The notes under the pieces are model-generated. The model did no database searches, had not been told where the DNA came from, and was given only the letters and a program-made list of their open reading frames with translations. The position numbers and the translations under genes were made by a program. DNA of 64,000 nucleotides from Flavobacteriales bacterium (GTDB lineage: Bacteria; Bacteroidota; Bacteroidia; NS11-12g; UBA9320). Numbering within the stretch: position 1 is the first letter of the stretch; each line of letters starts with the position of its first letter. Shown here piece after piece: positions 41,774 to 50,151 of the stretch. The stretch spans positions 682,001-746,000 of the forward strand of contig JACJZU010000001.1 of NCBI GenBank assembly GCA_020635435.1, given 5' to 3'.

Positions 41774-42868
41774 ATGAGCAGTATTCTATTTTCCCGATAC
41801 TTAGGAGCATCCCACAACGAAGGACCCTTTGAGCGTTTATTGCGCCTTTTTCAGGAATTGCTTCTTTACAATAGTGGAGATGTGGCTGAGGCACTGGACT
41901 GGATGAATCAGTTGGATCGTGAATACGATCTTACGGATGACAACTACGGAATGGGCGACTTCATTGAGGACCTCAAAAGAAGAGGATACATAAAGGAATC
42001 CGGCGCAAATGGACGATTCACCATAAGTTCAAAAATGGAACAGGTGATCCGGAAGTCTGCTCTGGAGGAGATTTTCGGGAAATTGCGCAGATCCGGCCCC
42101 GGCGAACATCATACGGATTTCACAGGCAAGGGGGATGAGTCTCTTCCCGAACTGAAACCCTATGAATTTGGCGACAGCACCGACCGGATCGCTCTTACAG
42201 AGAGCATGCGAAATGCACAGATGCGATGGGGAATCGACGATTCCTTCTGGGTAAATGATGATCTGGTAGTGCAGGAAAGCAGCAGCAAAATGTCGACCGC
42301 TACTGTGCTCATGATCGATATAAGCCATTCCATGATCTTGTATGGAGAAGACCGGATTACGCCGGCAAAAAAGGTGGCATTAGCCCTGGCTGAATTCATT
42401 CGAAGCAGATATCCCAAGGACACATTGGACATTTTGGTGTTTGGGAATGATGCCTGGCAGATCTCTTTGAAAGAGCTGCCTTATCTGGAGGTTGGACCCT
42501 TTCACACAAATACCGTGGCGGGACTACAGCTCGCCCAAGATCTGTTGCGTAAAAAACGCAACCACAACAAACAAATATTCATGATCACCGACGGGAAACC
42601 AAGTTGCCTGAAGGAATTGGGTGGCTATTACAAGAACAGCTTTGGCCTCGACCGAAAGATCGTGAACAAAACATTGAATGAAGCTATTAAATGCCGCAGG
42701 AATCACATTCAGGTTACAACCTTCATGCTCGCAACGGACCCGTATCTCAAGCAATTTATCCATGAATTCACCGACAGCTGTAAGGGCAAAGCTTTTTACA
42801 GCGGACTTGACAAGCTCGGTTCATTTGTGATTCATGATTATACTAGGAATAAACGAAAAAACAGATAA
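41774..42868 (+). CDS. VWA-domain protein partner of a MoxR/ChlI-type AAA ATPase
   Basis: 364 aa. The N-terminal ~160 residues are helical and unannotated. A von Willebrand factor A domain spans about 175-360, with the MIDAS motif D182-I-S184-H-S186, a following T in F-H-T-N-T-V-A-G and D in M-I-T-D-G-K-P. No signal peptide, so cytosolic. Such VWA proteins act with the neighbouring AAA+ ATPase as a metal-dependent adaptor (as ChlD with ChlI, or the MoxR-VWA pairs). The AAA gene starts 10 bp downstream. The client is not evident; no chelatase substrate genes are nearby. Confidence 0.88.
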   Translation: MSSILFSRYLGASHNEGPFERLLRLFQELLLYNSGDVAEALDWMNQLDREYDLTDDNYGMGDFIEDLKRRGYIKESGANGRFTISSKMEQVIRKSALEEIFGKLRRSGPGEHHTDFTGKGDESLPELKPYEFGDSTDRIALTESMRNAQMRWGIDDSFWVNDDLVVQESSSKMSTATVLMIDISHSMILYGEDRITPAKKVALALAEFIRSRYPKDTLDILVFGNDAWQISLKELPYLEVGPFHTNTVAGLQLAQDLLRKKRNHNKQIFMITDGKPSCLKELGGYYKNSFGLDRKIVNKTLNEAIKCRRNHIQVTTFMLATDPYLKQFIHEFTDSCKGKAFYSGLDKLGSFVIHDYTRNKRKNR

Positions 42869-42878
42869 CACTTAGGGC

Positions 42879-44372
42879 ATGATACGCATCACCAAGGAAA
42901 ACAAAGATCAATTCAATACACTGGGCGAATTGCGGCGAAGTGGGTACAAATCGCGCAGTGTGAAAGAAGAATTGAGGGAAAACCTGATACAAAAGCTACA
43001 GGGAAAGGAAGTGATTTTCAAGGGGGTTATGGGCTACGATGACACCGTGATCCCGGATCTTCAAAGGGCGATCCTGAGTCGGCATAACATCAACTTACTC
43101 GGGCTTCGCGGTCAAGCCAAAACACGCATAGCACGGGCGATGGTCGAGTTGCTGGATGACTATATTCCGGTGATAGCGGGTTCTGAATTGAACGAGGACC
43201 CATTTCATCCGATCACGGGCCGTAGCAAAGCATTGATAGAGAACATGGGCGACAAAACGCCGATAAGCTGGTTGAGTCGGAATGAGCGCTATATCGAGAA
43301 ACTCGCCACCCCTGATGTAAGTGTGGCCGACCTGATCGGAGACATAGATCCCATCAAAGCGGTTAACGAAAAACTCGCTTACAACGATGAGCGGGTCATT
43401 CATTTCGGTTTGGTTCCCCGGGCAAACCGCGGCATTTTCGTCCTGAATGAGATACCGGATCTGCAGGCACGGATTCAGGTGAGTTTGTTCAATATTCTTC
43501 AGGAAAAGGACATTCAGATCCGAGGTTTCAGCTTTCGGATTCCCCTCGACATCCAATTCGTCTTTACGGCAAATCCTGAAGATTATACGAATCGGGGGAG
43601 TATTGTAACACCGCTGAAAGACCGCATCGGCAGTCAGATCCTCACCCATTATCCTAAAAATCTCCAGGTCGCTATGGAGATCACGAGGCAGGAGGCAAAT
43701 CTCAATTCAGAGCAATTGAAAACCGTAGAAGTACACCCTCTGCTGGCTGAATTGATCGAACAAGTTGTATTTGAAGCCCGCGACAATGAATTCGTAGACG
43801 CCAAAAGTGGGGTTAGCGCACGGCTGAGTATTTCTGCATACGAGAATCTCGTGAGTGCTGCGGAGCGGAGAACTCTACTTGCCGGAGACAAAAAGACCCT
43901 TGCACGTGTAACCGATCTGTATGGAATGATACCTGCCATAACCGGCAAGATCGAAATGGTTTACGAAGGCGAATTGGAAGGACCTTATCAGGTTGCCCTG
44001 TCGTTGATCGGAAAGGCCATTCGCAATCGCTTCAGTCATTATTTTGGAGATCCGGAAAAGCTGGGCCGAAAGGAGAATGACCCCTTTAGTCGTATCGTAA
44101 ACTGGTTTGAGAAAGGAAATACGGTCAATCTCCCCCTTACAGCGCGTGACAGCCTGTATGCACGAGAATTGAACCGGGTTTCCGGATTGGGAGAATTGGT
44201 CACCGATCACATTGAAGACAGTGGTAAGATGGATCGATACCTGTGGATGGAATTTGTGCTCTACGGCTTGGCCGAATACTCACGACTGAGCAAGATACAT
44301 TCCGATCAATCCGCTCAGTTTGGGGATCTGGTGGGCAGTATGCTCGGTAGTTTCAGCGACGACCCTTTGTAG
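42879..44372 (+). CDS. MoxR/ChlI-type AAA+ ATPase
   Basis: 497 aa. Walker A is GLRGQAKT at 75-82 (GxxGxxKT); the Walker B-like segment is R-G-I-F-V-L-N-E-I-P-D-L with N in place of the usual first acid, as in ChlI-like proteins; sensor 1 is F-V-F-T-A-N-P-E-D-Y; the arginine-finger region is P-L-K-D-R-I-G. The C-terminal ~200 residues form the lid and an all-helical tail. It is expressed with the VWA protein just upstream and should form a hexameric remodeller with it. Cytosolic. Function by homology is chaperone-like complex assembly or metal insertion; the specific target is unknown. Confidence 0.9.
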   Translation: MIRITKENKDQFNTLGELRRSGYKSRSVKEELRENLIQKLQGKEVIFKGVMGYDDTVIPDLQRAILSRHNINLLGLRGQAKTRIARAMVELLDDYIPVIAGSELNEDPFHPITGRSKALIENMGDKTPISWLSRNERYIEKLATPDVSVADLIGDIDPIKAVNEKLAYNDERVIHFGLVPRANRGIFVLNEIPDLQARIQVSLFNILQEKDIQIRGFSFRIPLDIQFVFTANPEDYTNRGSIVTPLKDRIGSQILTHYPKNLQVAMEITRQEANLNSEQLKTVEVHPLLAELIEQVVFEARDNEFVDAKSGVSARLSISAYENLVSAAERRTLLAGDKKTLARVTDLYGMIPAITGKIEMVYEGELEGPYQVALSLIGKAIRNRFSHYFGDPEKLGRKENDPFSRIVNWFEKGNTVNLPLTARDSLYARELNRVSGLGELVTDHIEDSGKMDRYLWMEFVLYGLAEYSRLSKIHSDQSAQFGDLVGSMLGSFSDDPL

Positions 44373-44386
44373 AGAGGACATGGGCC

Positions 44387-44731
44387 TCAATCCAGGCTGA
44401 GTTCCTTTTGCGGGTCCCAAAAAACCGCGTCGAAATTCACGATCTGGTCATTTCGGACAGATATACCTTCCGACTCGAGCATGATCTGCATGTGCTCTGG
44501 GGGATGAAAGTGTGCCTTCCCACTGAGCAAGCCGATTCGATTTACAACGCGATGAGCCGGTACGGGAGGCTGAACCGAATGACTCGCGTTCATGGCCCAT
44601 CCCACCATTCGAGCCGAGCGAGCGGTTCCGAGGTAGCGCGCAATAGCACCGTAACTCGTCACCCTGCCCGGTGGAATAAGTCGAACAACGTCATAAACCA
44701 TGTCAAAAAAGACAGAACCGCCGTTTTCCAT
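44387..44731 (-). CDS. Alkyltransferase-like protein (MGMT/Ogt fold) lacking the acceptor cysteine
   Basis: 114 aa, the DNA-binding domain of O6-alkylguanine-DNA alkyltransferases only. Contains V-V-R-L-I-P-P-G-R-V-T-S-Y-G-A-I-A, the helix-turn-helix region R-M-V-G-W-A-M-N (arginine finger), and the active-site segment, which reads P58-A59-H60-R61 instead of P-C-H-R. Without the Cys it cannot remove alkyl groups itself; ATL proteins of this kind flag O6-alkylguanine for nucleotide excision repair. uvrB lies elsewhere in the same window. It is convergent with the AAA ATPase gene (14-bp gap). Confidence 0.88.
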   Translation of the reverse strand: MENGGSVFFDMVYDVVRLIPPGRVTSYGAIARYLGTARSARMVGWAMNASHSVQPPVPAHRVVNRIGLLSGKAHFHPPEHMQIMLESEGISVRNDQIVNFDAVFWDPQKELSLD

Positions 44732-44798
44732 CGAACAAATTTACCTGGTACAAACTTTGTTGTATGAATACGCACTTCGGGCCGAAACAAACATCCCG

Positions 44799-44806
44799 TA
44801 TTTTTG
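44799..44806 (+). promoter_or_regulatory. Candidate -7 element of the thioredoxin-like gene
   Basis: TATTTTTG, an exact TAnnTTTG match, 28 bp upstream of the ATG at 44835. The -33 TTG is not seen at normal spacing. Confidence 0.45.
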
Positions 44807-44834
44807 TCAACCTATAAATTAAACGCATCGACCT

Positions 44835-46262
44835 ATGTTTCGATCAATAATCGCAATTTTAGCTATCTCCGGAATTTTTTCATCCGCCCGTGCTCAAGGA
44901 CATCGCATCGAATTCAATATTCGGGGACTGAATTCAGGTGAGTGTATTTTGGCACATTATTATGCCGACCAAAACCGGATCGTAGACACGGCTGTAGTAG
45001 ATCGCAACGGTAAAGTTGTATTCAGCGGCAAAGAACCTCTGCTTAATGGGATCTATCTGTTGGTTTTACCCAACAGAAGCTATGTAGAGTTGGTGATCCC
45101 CAAAGACGATCAGGACTTTGTCATTTCCACGGACACCAGCTTGTCCATTCTTGATAAAAAAGTTCAGGGTTCACTGGAGAACAGCATTTTCCTGGAATTC
45201 GATCAATTCGCCTATTCTAAAAGCAAGGAAATGCGTGAACTCAAGGCCAAAATGGACAAGGTCGACAGTCAGCTGGAAAAGGATGAATTTGAAAAAAAGA
45301 AGAAGGCAATTGACGAAGCGGTACAGAAAAAACGCGAAGAGATCATTGAGCGATATCCAAAAAGTTTTGTAGCTACCGTGTTCCGGGCAGGTTTGGAAAT
45401 ACCATTTCCCGACGAGATCAAGGACGATACAACCGGAAAACGATTTGAGTATTACCGCGCCCATTATTGGGATAATATTGATCTGAGTGAAGACGGGCTC
45501 ATCCGAACTCCGATCTTCCATCGCAAACTGGAGTATTACTTCACTAAGATGTTCATTCAGCTTGCAGATAGCTTATTACCGGTAATTGACGACCTGGCGG
45601 GCAAACTCGAAAAGAACGGAGCTAATGAACTGTTCAAATACACGGTTTGGTGGACCACAAAACACTATGAAGATGCCAAGATCATGTGCATGGACCGTAT
45701 GCTCTACCACATGGCCAAGAATTACTATTGTGCCGGAAGGTGTTTTTGGGCGGATTCAGCATTGGTTGCCAAAATGTGCGAACATGCCGGAAAGATCGGG
45801 CCTACGCTCTGTAATGAGATCGCACCGGATATGACCCTCGTGGATACCAGCCTTTATGTGGAATACACGCTGTCCAAAGTCCAGTATCCGGTTACTATCG
45901 TTGTATTCTGGGATCCTGAGTGCGGACATTGTAAAAAAGAGATCCCGAAATTGAAAGAAATGTACGACACCATGAACGCTCAGGGAGTTCAGGTTTATGC
46001 CGTGTACACACAAGGAGACTGGAAGGGCTGGAAGAATTACGTGCGCGATCACAAGTTGAACTGGATCAATGTGATGGATGCCTATAACAAGAGTAATTTC
46101 CGCAAGAATTATAATATCATCAGCACACCTCAGGTGTTCATCCTCGACGAGGATAAGCGTATTCGTTTCAAGAATGCCCCTGCCGAGAATATTCCGGACA
46201 TCTGCAATTTGCTGCTGGATGAATACAAGGAGAAGCGCAAACCCAAGTTAGGGGATCAATAG
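44835..46262 (+). CDS. Exported TlpA/thioredoxin-like protein with N-terminal DUF4369-like domain
   Basis: 475 aa. Signal peptide about 1-20 (…S-S-A-R-A-Q). A β-rich DUF4369-like domain (about 22-110) is followed by a helical, Lys/Glu-rich region (about 120-330, DUF5106-like), then a thioredoxin-fold domain (about 335-465) with the redox pair C363-G-H-C366 in F-W-D-P-E-C-G-H-C-K-K and the cis-Pro segment I-S-T-P-Q-V-F-I-L. Predicted periplasmic thiol-disulfide oxidoreductase. Convergent with the gene at 46256, overlapping its end by 7 bp. Confidence 0.9.
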   Translation: MFRSIIAILAISGIFSSARAQGHRIEFNIRGLNSGECILAHYYADQNRIVDTAVVDRNGKVVFSGKEPLLNGIYLLVLPNRSYVELVIPKDDQDFVISTDTSLSILDKKVQGSLENSIFLEFDQFAYSKSKEMRELKAKMDKVDSQLEKDEFEKKKKAIDEAVQKKREEIIERYPKSFVATVFRAGLEIPFPDEIKDDTTGKRFEYYRAHYWDNIDLSEDGLIRTPIFHRKLEYYFTKMFIQLADSLLPVIDDLAGKLEKNGANELFKYTVWWTTKHYEDAKIMCMDRMLYHMAKNYYCAGRCFWADSALVAKMCEHAGKIGPTLCNEIAPDMTLVDTSLYVEYTLSKVQYPVTIVVFWDPECGHCKKEIPKLKEMYDTMNAQGVQVYAVYTQGDWKGWKNYVRDHKLNWINVMDAYNKSNFRKNYNIISTPQVFILDEDKRIRFKNAPAENIPDICNLLLDEYKEKRKPKLGDQ

Positions 46263-46936
46263 GAAGGAAATTCCTTTCCGGTCAATTTTTCATAGAGTAC
46301 AACCGGGAAAAATGCGATCCCAAAGTGGTAATTGGGTCCGGTATAGAGGTTTAGAACTTTCCCGGAAGGTACAACACGGATTCCCAATCCTCCTGAAAGT
46401 CCGATCCAGTCAAGGTAGTACCAGGTGGCCTGTAAACCCAGATCGCATACCGGTGCGAACTGTCCTTGCTTTCTGATCGGTTCATCCGGTTTCTTCAGGT
46501 CGGAATCACTTATTGTACTGTATCCAATACCAAGACCTGTTGGAACCGAAACTTTCCACTGTTCATTTCGCGCAATGATCAGAAGTACCTCTCCGTTCAC
46601 GAAAGCCAGACTGTATTTGCGCAGTGTTGAATCGCGTTTCCCCGGTTGACCAGACACTCTCAATTCCTCAGGTGCACCAACGAGATGATTGAAGCCCACG
46701 GACCATTGCATGATGTTTCCGTATTGTTGACCGATCGAATAGCGGTTGTACCGAACGGGGGAACCAACAGCAACTGCCCGTAAACGTTGAATACCTCCGA
46801 CCAAATTAGGTTTTTCCTGTTCGAGATTTCCGAGGTCGGGAAAGCGAAATTCGAGTTGCGCAAAACTGCACAGATTCAATCCTCCCAGAAAACCTGCCAA
46901 CAGAAGCCTTTTGGATATTTTTGCAATGGGTCGCAA
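46256..46936 (-). CDS. Exported protein of unknown function, probably outer-membrane
   Basis: 226 aa. An N-terminal signal peptide (…L-N-L-C-S-F-A-Q, about 1-27) is followed by mostly short β-strand-like segments with aromatic residues (Y-S-L-A-F-V-N-G-E-V-L-L-I, G-L-G-I-R-V-V-P-S-G, Y-H-F-G-I-A-F-F-P-V-V-L-Y), compatible with a small β-barrel. The start is TTG at 46936: no in-frame ATG exists between it and an upstream stop. It is divergent from the MBOAT gene, whose GTG start is only 5 bp away, so control regions must lie inside the coding sequences. I do not recognise a family. Confidence 0.7.
   Translation of the reverse strand: MRPIAKISKRLLLAGFLGGLNLCSFAQLEFRFPDLGNLEQEKPNLVGGIQRLRAVAVGSPVRYNRYSIGQQYGNIMQWSVGFNHLVGAPEELRVSGQPGKRDSTLRKYSLAFVNGEVLLIIARNEQWKVSVPTGLGIGYSTISDSDLKKPDEPIRKQGQFAPVCDLGLQATWYYLDWIGLSGGLGIRVVPSGKVLNLYTGPNYHFGIAFFPVVLYEKLTGKEFPSY
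46916..46923 (+). promoter_or_regulatory. Candidate -7 element of the MBOAT gene, inside the divergent gene
   Basis: TATTTTTG, exact TAnnTTTG, with a CTG 19 nt upstream in place of TTG. It covers an in-frame TTG at 46921, ruling that codon out as the MBOAT start and favouring GTG at 46942. Confidence 0.5.
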
Positions 46937-46941
46937 AGCAC

Positions 46942-48357
46942 GTGTTATTTAATTCCGTAGCCTTTCTGTGTTTCTTGCCGATCGTATTGATCGGTTACTA
47001 TGTGTTACCTGCACGGCACAGGTGGTTGTGGTTGCTGTTGGCATCTTATGTTTTTTACGCCTGGTGGAAAATTGAGTACTTACCGCTGATCCTGTTGAGT
47101 ACGCTTGTGGATTACACACTAGCCATCCGCTTAGTTCGAACAAAAACGCGATGGAAAAGGAGATCATTGCTATCTCTATCACTCCTTATAAACCTTGGTT
47201 TGTTGGCAATATTCAAATATTTGATCCTCTTTCTCCCGGACAAAGATCCGATGTTACTCACAATTTACAGGGTCGATCATCCATTACTGGGCATACTGGC
47301 CTATGGGATCTATTTCGCCATTCCGGTTGGCATTTCATTCTACACATTCCAAACGCTGAGCTATACGCTCGATGTATATCACGGTAGAGTAAGTCCCGAA
47401 TACAATCTGGGTAAATTTGCACTCTTCGTATCGTTCTTCCCGCAGTTGGTTGCGGGACCCATTGAACGTTTTTCGCACCTTATGCCACAACTTCGGAGTG
47501 CCGTGGCATTTCGCTATGCAAATTTTTCCCGGGCATTTCGACTTATGCTCTTCGGGTTCTTTCTGAAGATCTGTATAGCTGACAACTTCTCTGGTTTGGT
47601 AGATGCTGTTTACGCCGATCCACGAAATTTTGACCTGTTCTCGAGATGGTTGGCCACATTGGGCTTTTCCTTTCAGATCTACACTGATTTTGCAGGCTAT
47701 ACACTCGTAGCACAGGGAGCGGCACTCTGTTTGGGAGTGGAGCTGATGGATAATTTCCGGACACCCTATTTGAGCACAAGCATCTCCGAATTCTGGAAGC
47801 GTTGGCACATATCACTTTCAACCTGGTTCAGGGATTATTTGTACTTGCCCCTTGGAGGAAACCGTGTTTCTAGGTTGAGGTGGGTGGTAAATATTCTGCT
47901 CGTATTCGCAATTAGCGGGTTTTGGCATGGTGCCAATTGGACCTTTCTCATTTGGGGTTGCATACATGGAGGACTCTACTTATTGGAAAGGTTTGTTTGG
48001 GGAAAGCCGGGTGCTGAGGCGGGGCCTATTGTCCGATTCGCTCATGGATTGAGAACTTTCGTATTGGTGCAGGTAGCCTGGGTTTTCTTTCGAGCCGATA
48101 CAACCCCGCACGCTATGGAACATTTGCACCTATTGTTTGCGTCTCCCGGTCCTGAGCAGCTCGCAGTGAAAGGGGTTTGGATCGTTCTGTTCGCCGCATT
48201 TGTGCTCAGCGAACTCTGGTTGTACAGGTCCCGTTTCGATCGGGCGGTGGCTGATTGGCATCCGCTTGTTCGCTGGAGCCTTTATGCCTTTTTGCTTTAC
48301 GCTATAACGGCACTGGGTGGTGTTGCTAACCATCCGTTCATTTATTTTCAATTCTGA
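46942..48357 (+). CDS. MBOAT-family membrane O-acyltransferase (AlgI-like)
   Basis: About 471 aa from GTG at 46942, giving the family-typical N-terminus (M-)L-F-N-S-V-A-F-L-C-F-L-P-I-V. A TTG at 46921 is in frame but overlaps the promoter element. About ten or more membrane helices. Landmarks: F-Y-T-F-Q-T-L-S-Y-T, L-V-A-G-P-I-E-R, F-W-K-R-W-H-I-S-L-S and the catalytic His in GFWHGANWTF. It moves acyl (often acetyl) groups onto extracytoplasmic glycans. The next gene, 11 bp downstream, encodes an SGNH-like protein, the usual partner that completes the transfer. Confidence 0.93.
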   Translation: MLFNSVAFLCFLPIVLIGYYVLPARHRWLWLLLASYVFYAWWKIEYLPLILLSTLVDYTLAIRLVRTKTRWKRRSLLSLSLLINLGLLAIFKYLILFLPDKDPMLLTIYRVDHPLLGILAYGIYFAIPVGISFYTFQTLSYTLDVYHGRVSPEYNLGKFALFVSFFPQLVAGPIERFSHLMPQLRSAVAFRYANFSRAFRLMLFGFFLKICIADNFSGLVDAVYADPRNFDLFSRWLATLGFSFQIYTDFAGYTLVAQGAALCLGVELMDNFRTPYLSTSISEFWKRWHISLSTWFRDYLYLPLGGNRVSRLRWVVNILLVFAISGFWHGANWTFLIWGCIHGGLYLLERFVWGKPGAEAGPIVRFAHGLRTFVLVQVAWVFFRADTTPHAMEHLHLLFASPGPEQLAVKGVWIVLFAAFVLSELWLYRSRFDRAVADWHPLVRWSLYAFLLYAITALGGVANHPFIYFQF

Positions 48358-48368
48358 CCGGAAGAGAT

Positions 48369-49439
48369 ATGCAAATCACAGGTAAAATAGGAATTCGAGT
48401 AGCAGCACTCCTGTTGATCGGGGCACTGGCTCAGATTCTTTACAAAAACACCCTTTGGGATACCGACCTGTGGGAAAGGGGACAGATGCTCATAGAACTT
48501 GAGGGAATGGACGATAGCTGCAAGGTGATCTACTTTGGAGAGTCGAGTAATTTCAGTTACCACCCGACACGAGACAGTCTAAAAGATCGGATCAGCGATT
48601 TCTTAAGTTATCACTTCAATGGGTTGACATTTGGAACGATCAATCATGCCGCATACCATGCAGGGTTATACCGGGCTCTCATCGCCCGGATCGAAAAGGG
48701 TTCGGCTGTTGAGTGTGTGGTGGTAACCATGAACCTGAGGACATTTGGACAGGCAGTTACTCATTCTCCGCTGGAAACTGCCATGCAGCAGGAAAAGGTG
48801 CTCTTCTCGGGTTATCCCGAATTACTGCGCCGAACGTTCCTAACCTTGAATTTTTTTGACAACCAAACGGAATTGGATCGGGACTACATCAAGTGGAAAG
48901 AATGGACCTTTGATACGCTTCAGAGCACAGATCCGGAGATAATTTTCAAACATCCCACGATCCGAAGTTGGTGTGCTGTAGAAAAATTCCCCGACTCGAA
49001 CGGAGTTGAAGACATGGAAAAAAGAAGTTTAGCGGATCACTACATTAAAGCCTATGCCTTTCAGATCGGAGAAGATAATCCGCGTGTTCGGGATTGTGAT
49101 GCGATCATGCGCATCTGTAGCGATCTGAATATTCGGGTGGTTTTCAATATTCTTGCTGAGAACGTGGAGTATGCCGATAGTTTGGTTGGACCTGAACTCG
49201 TGTGGTTGATGCGACAAAATCGCGATTATTTGGTTGAACGCTATTCGAGACTTGGAGCTTTAATGGTAGACAACCTCGAGGCTGTAGATGGATATCATTT
49301 CACGGACCAGAACTGGACCACTGAACATTACGATGCCGAAGGGCGCCAACGTATCGCTTTCAACGTGGCAAAGGCAATGGAGAAGATTTTTTCTGATGAG
49401 ATCCAACTAAGGGATGCAGCCGATCTCAATGGAAAGTGA
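48369..49439 (+). CDS. SGNH-hydrolase-like partner of the MBOAT acyltransferase
   Basis: 356 aa. One N-terminal membrane helix (about 9-25) acts as anchor, the rest is periplasmic. The nucleophile block is probably F-G-E-S59-S-N, and a C-terminal W-T-T-E-H-Y-D-A-E-G block carries the likely catalytic His. The Asp usually three residues before that His is Thr here, with Glu immediately before it, so the triad may be altered. It follows the MBOAT gene by 11 bp, as in AlgI/AlgX or PatA/PatB-like pairs, and should accept the acyl group and pass it to a polysaccharide. The polymer is unknown. Confidence 0.8.
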   Translation: MQITGKIGIRVAALLLIGALAQILYKNTLWDTDLWERGQMLIELEGMDDSCKVIYFGESSNFSYHPTRDSLKDRISDFLSYHFNGLTFGTINHAAYHAGLYRALIARIEKGSAVECVVVTMNLRTFGQAVTHSPLETAMQQEKVLFSGYPELLRRTFLTLNFFDNQTELDRDYIKWKEWTFDTLQSTDPEIIFKHPTIRSWCAVEKFPDSNGVEDMEKRSLADHYIKAYAFQIGEDNPRVRDCDAIMRICSDLNIRVVFNILAENVEYADSLVGPELVWLMRQNRDYLVERYSRLGALMVDNLEAVDGYHFTDQNWTTEHYDAEGRQRIAFNVAKAMEKIFSDEIQLRDAADLNGK

Positions 49440-49467
49440 ATCGAACAGCGCGCTCATTCGAACGGGA

Positions 49468-49980
49468 TCAGGGTCTGTCTCCACCCTGTTGGTCCGTTTC
49501 ATTTTCGGATGAACGTGTGTCCGGATCAACGGAAGTTTCGCCTGCGGATCCCTCTCGAAACTCCTCGACCGTTTGCTCGATCTTGTCGGAGATCTTGGAA
49601 GCGGCAACTTTCAATTTCTCAGTAAGCAGTTCCCCCAATTCTTTAGCTTCCTGTAGGATCTCTTCCGCTTCGTGTTTGAGCTCACTGCCCGCCTCTTCGG
49701 CCTTTGCAGAGATCTTCGAAACCATTTCGCTGAGATCGTTCGACAGGTTTTGAGCTTTTTCGGAGATTTCTGTTTTGAGCGTGAGACCGTCTTTTGAGAT
49801 CTCAGACCATTCCGACCTCATTTCCTCAGCAGTTTCCTTGCCTTTCTCCTTAACCTTTTCCGTGATCTCAATCCCTTTGTCGAATGCCTTTTCAGCAAAT
49901 TTCTCCGTTTGCTCAATGATCTCATTAGCGGTTTCCTTGCTTTTGCCTTTTAGACGGTTGAGCAGATCTTGTATTCCCAT
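49468..49980 (-). CDS. Amphipathic-helix, apolipoprotein/LEA-like protein
   Basis: 170 aa, no signal peptide. Residues about 10-145 are almost entirely charged amphipathic helix with 11-residue-like periodicity rich in Lys, Glu, Ala and Ile (K-E-T-A-N-E-I-I-E, E-K-V-K-E-K-G-K-E-T-A-E-E), like bacterial YtxH/LEA-type stress proteins. The last ~25 residues are polar and disordered. It may protect membranes or proteins in stress; this is inference. Convergent with the SGNH gene (28-bp gap). Confidence 0.72.
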   Translation of the reverse strand: MGIQDLLNRLKGKSKETANEIIEQTEKFAEKAFDKGIEITEKVKEKGKETAEEMRSEWSEISKDGLTLKTEISEKAQNLSNDLSEMVSKISAKAEEAGSELKHEAEEILQEAKELGELLTEKLKVAASKISDKIEQTVEEFREGSAGETSVDPDTRSSENETDQQGGDRP

Positions 49981-50084
49981 ATCCGGTTGTTATTGAACTG
50001 ATCTAAATATAAGATTTTCAGAGGGAAAAGCCATGAAATGCAACGAACTGATAGATATCAAGGGTTACAAGGTCAATATCCCGC

Positions 50085-50092
50085 TATTTTTG
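50085..50092 (+). promoter_or_regulatory. Candidate -7 element of trhO
   Basis: TATTTTTG, an exact TAnnTTTG match, about 60 bp before the ATG at 50152. No good TTG at -33. Confidence 0.4.
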
Positions 50093-50151
50093 CGGATTCG
50101 TTCCAACGAGATGTCGGCGATCATCTTGGTATAACTTGAAATTGTAAAAAG

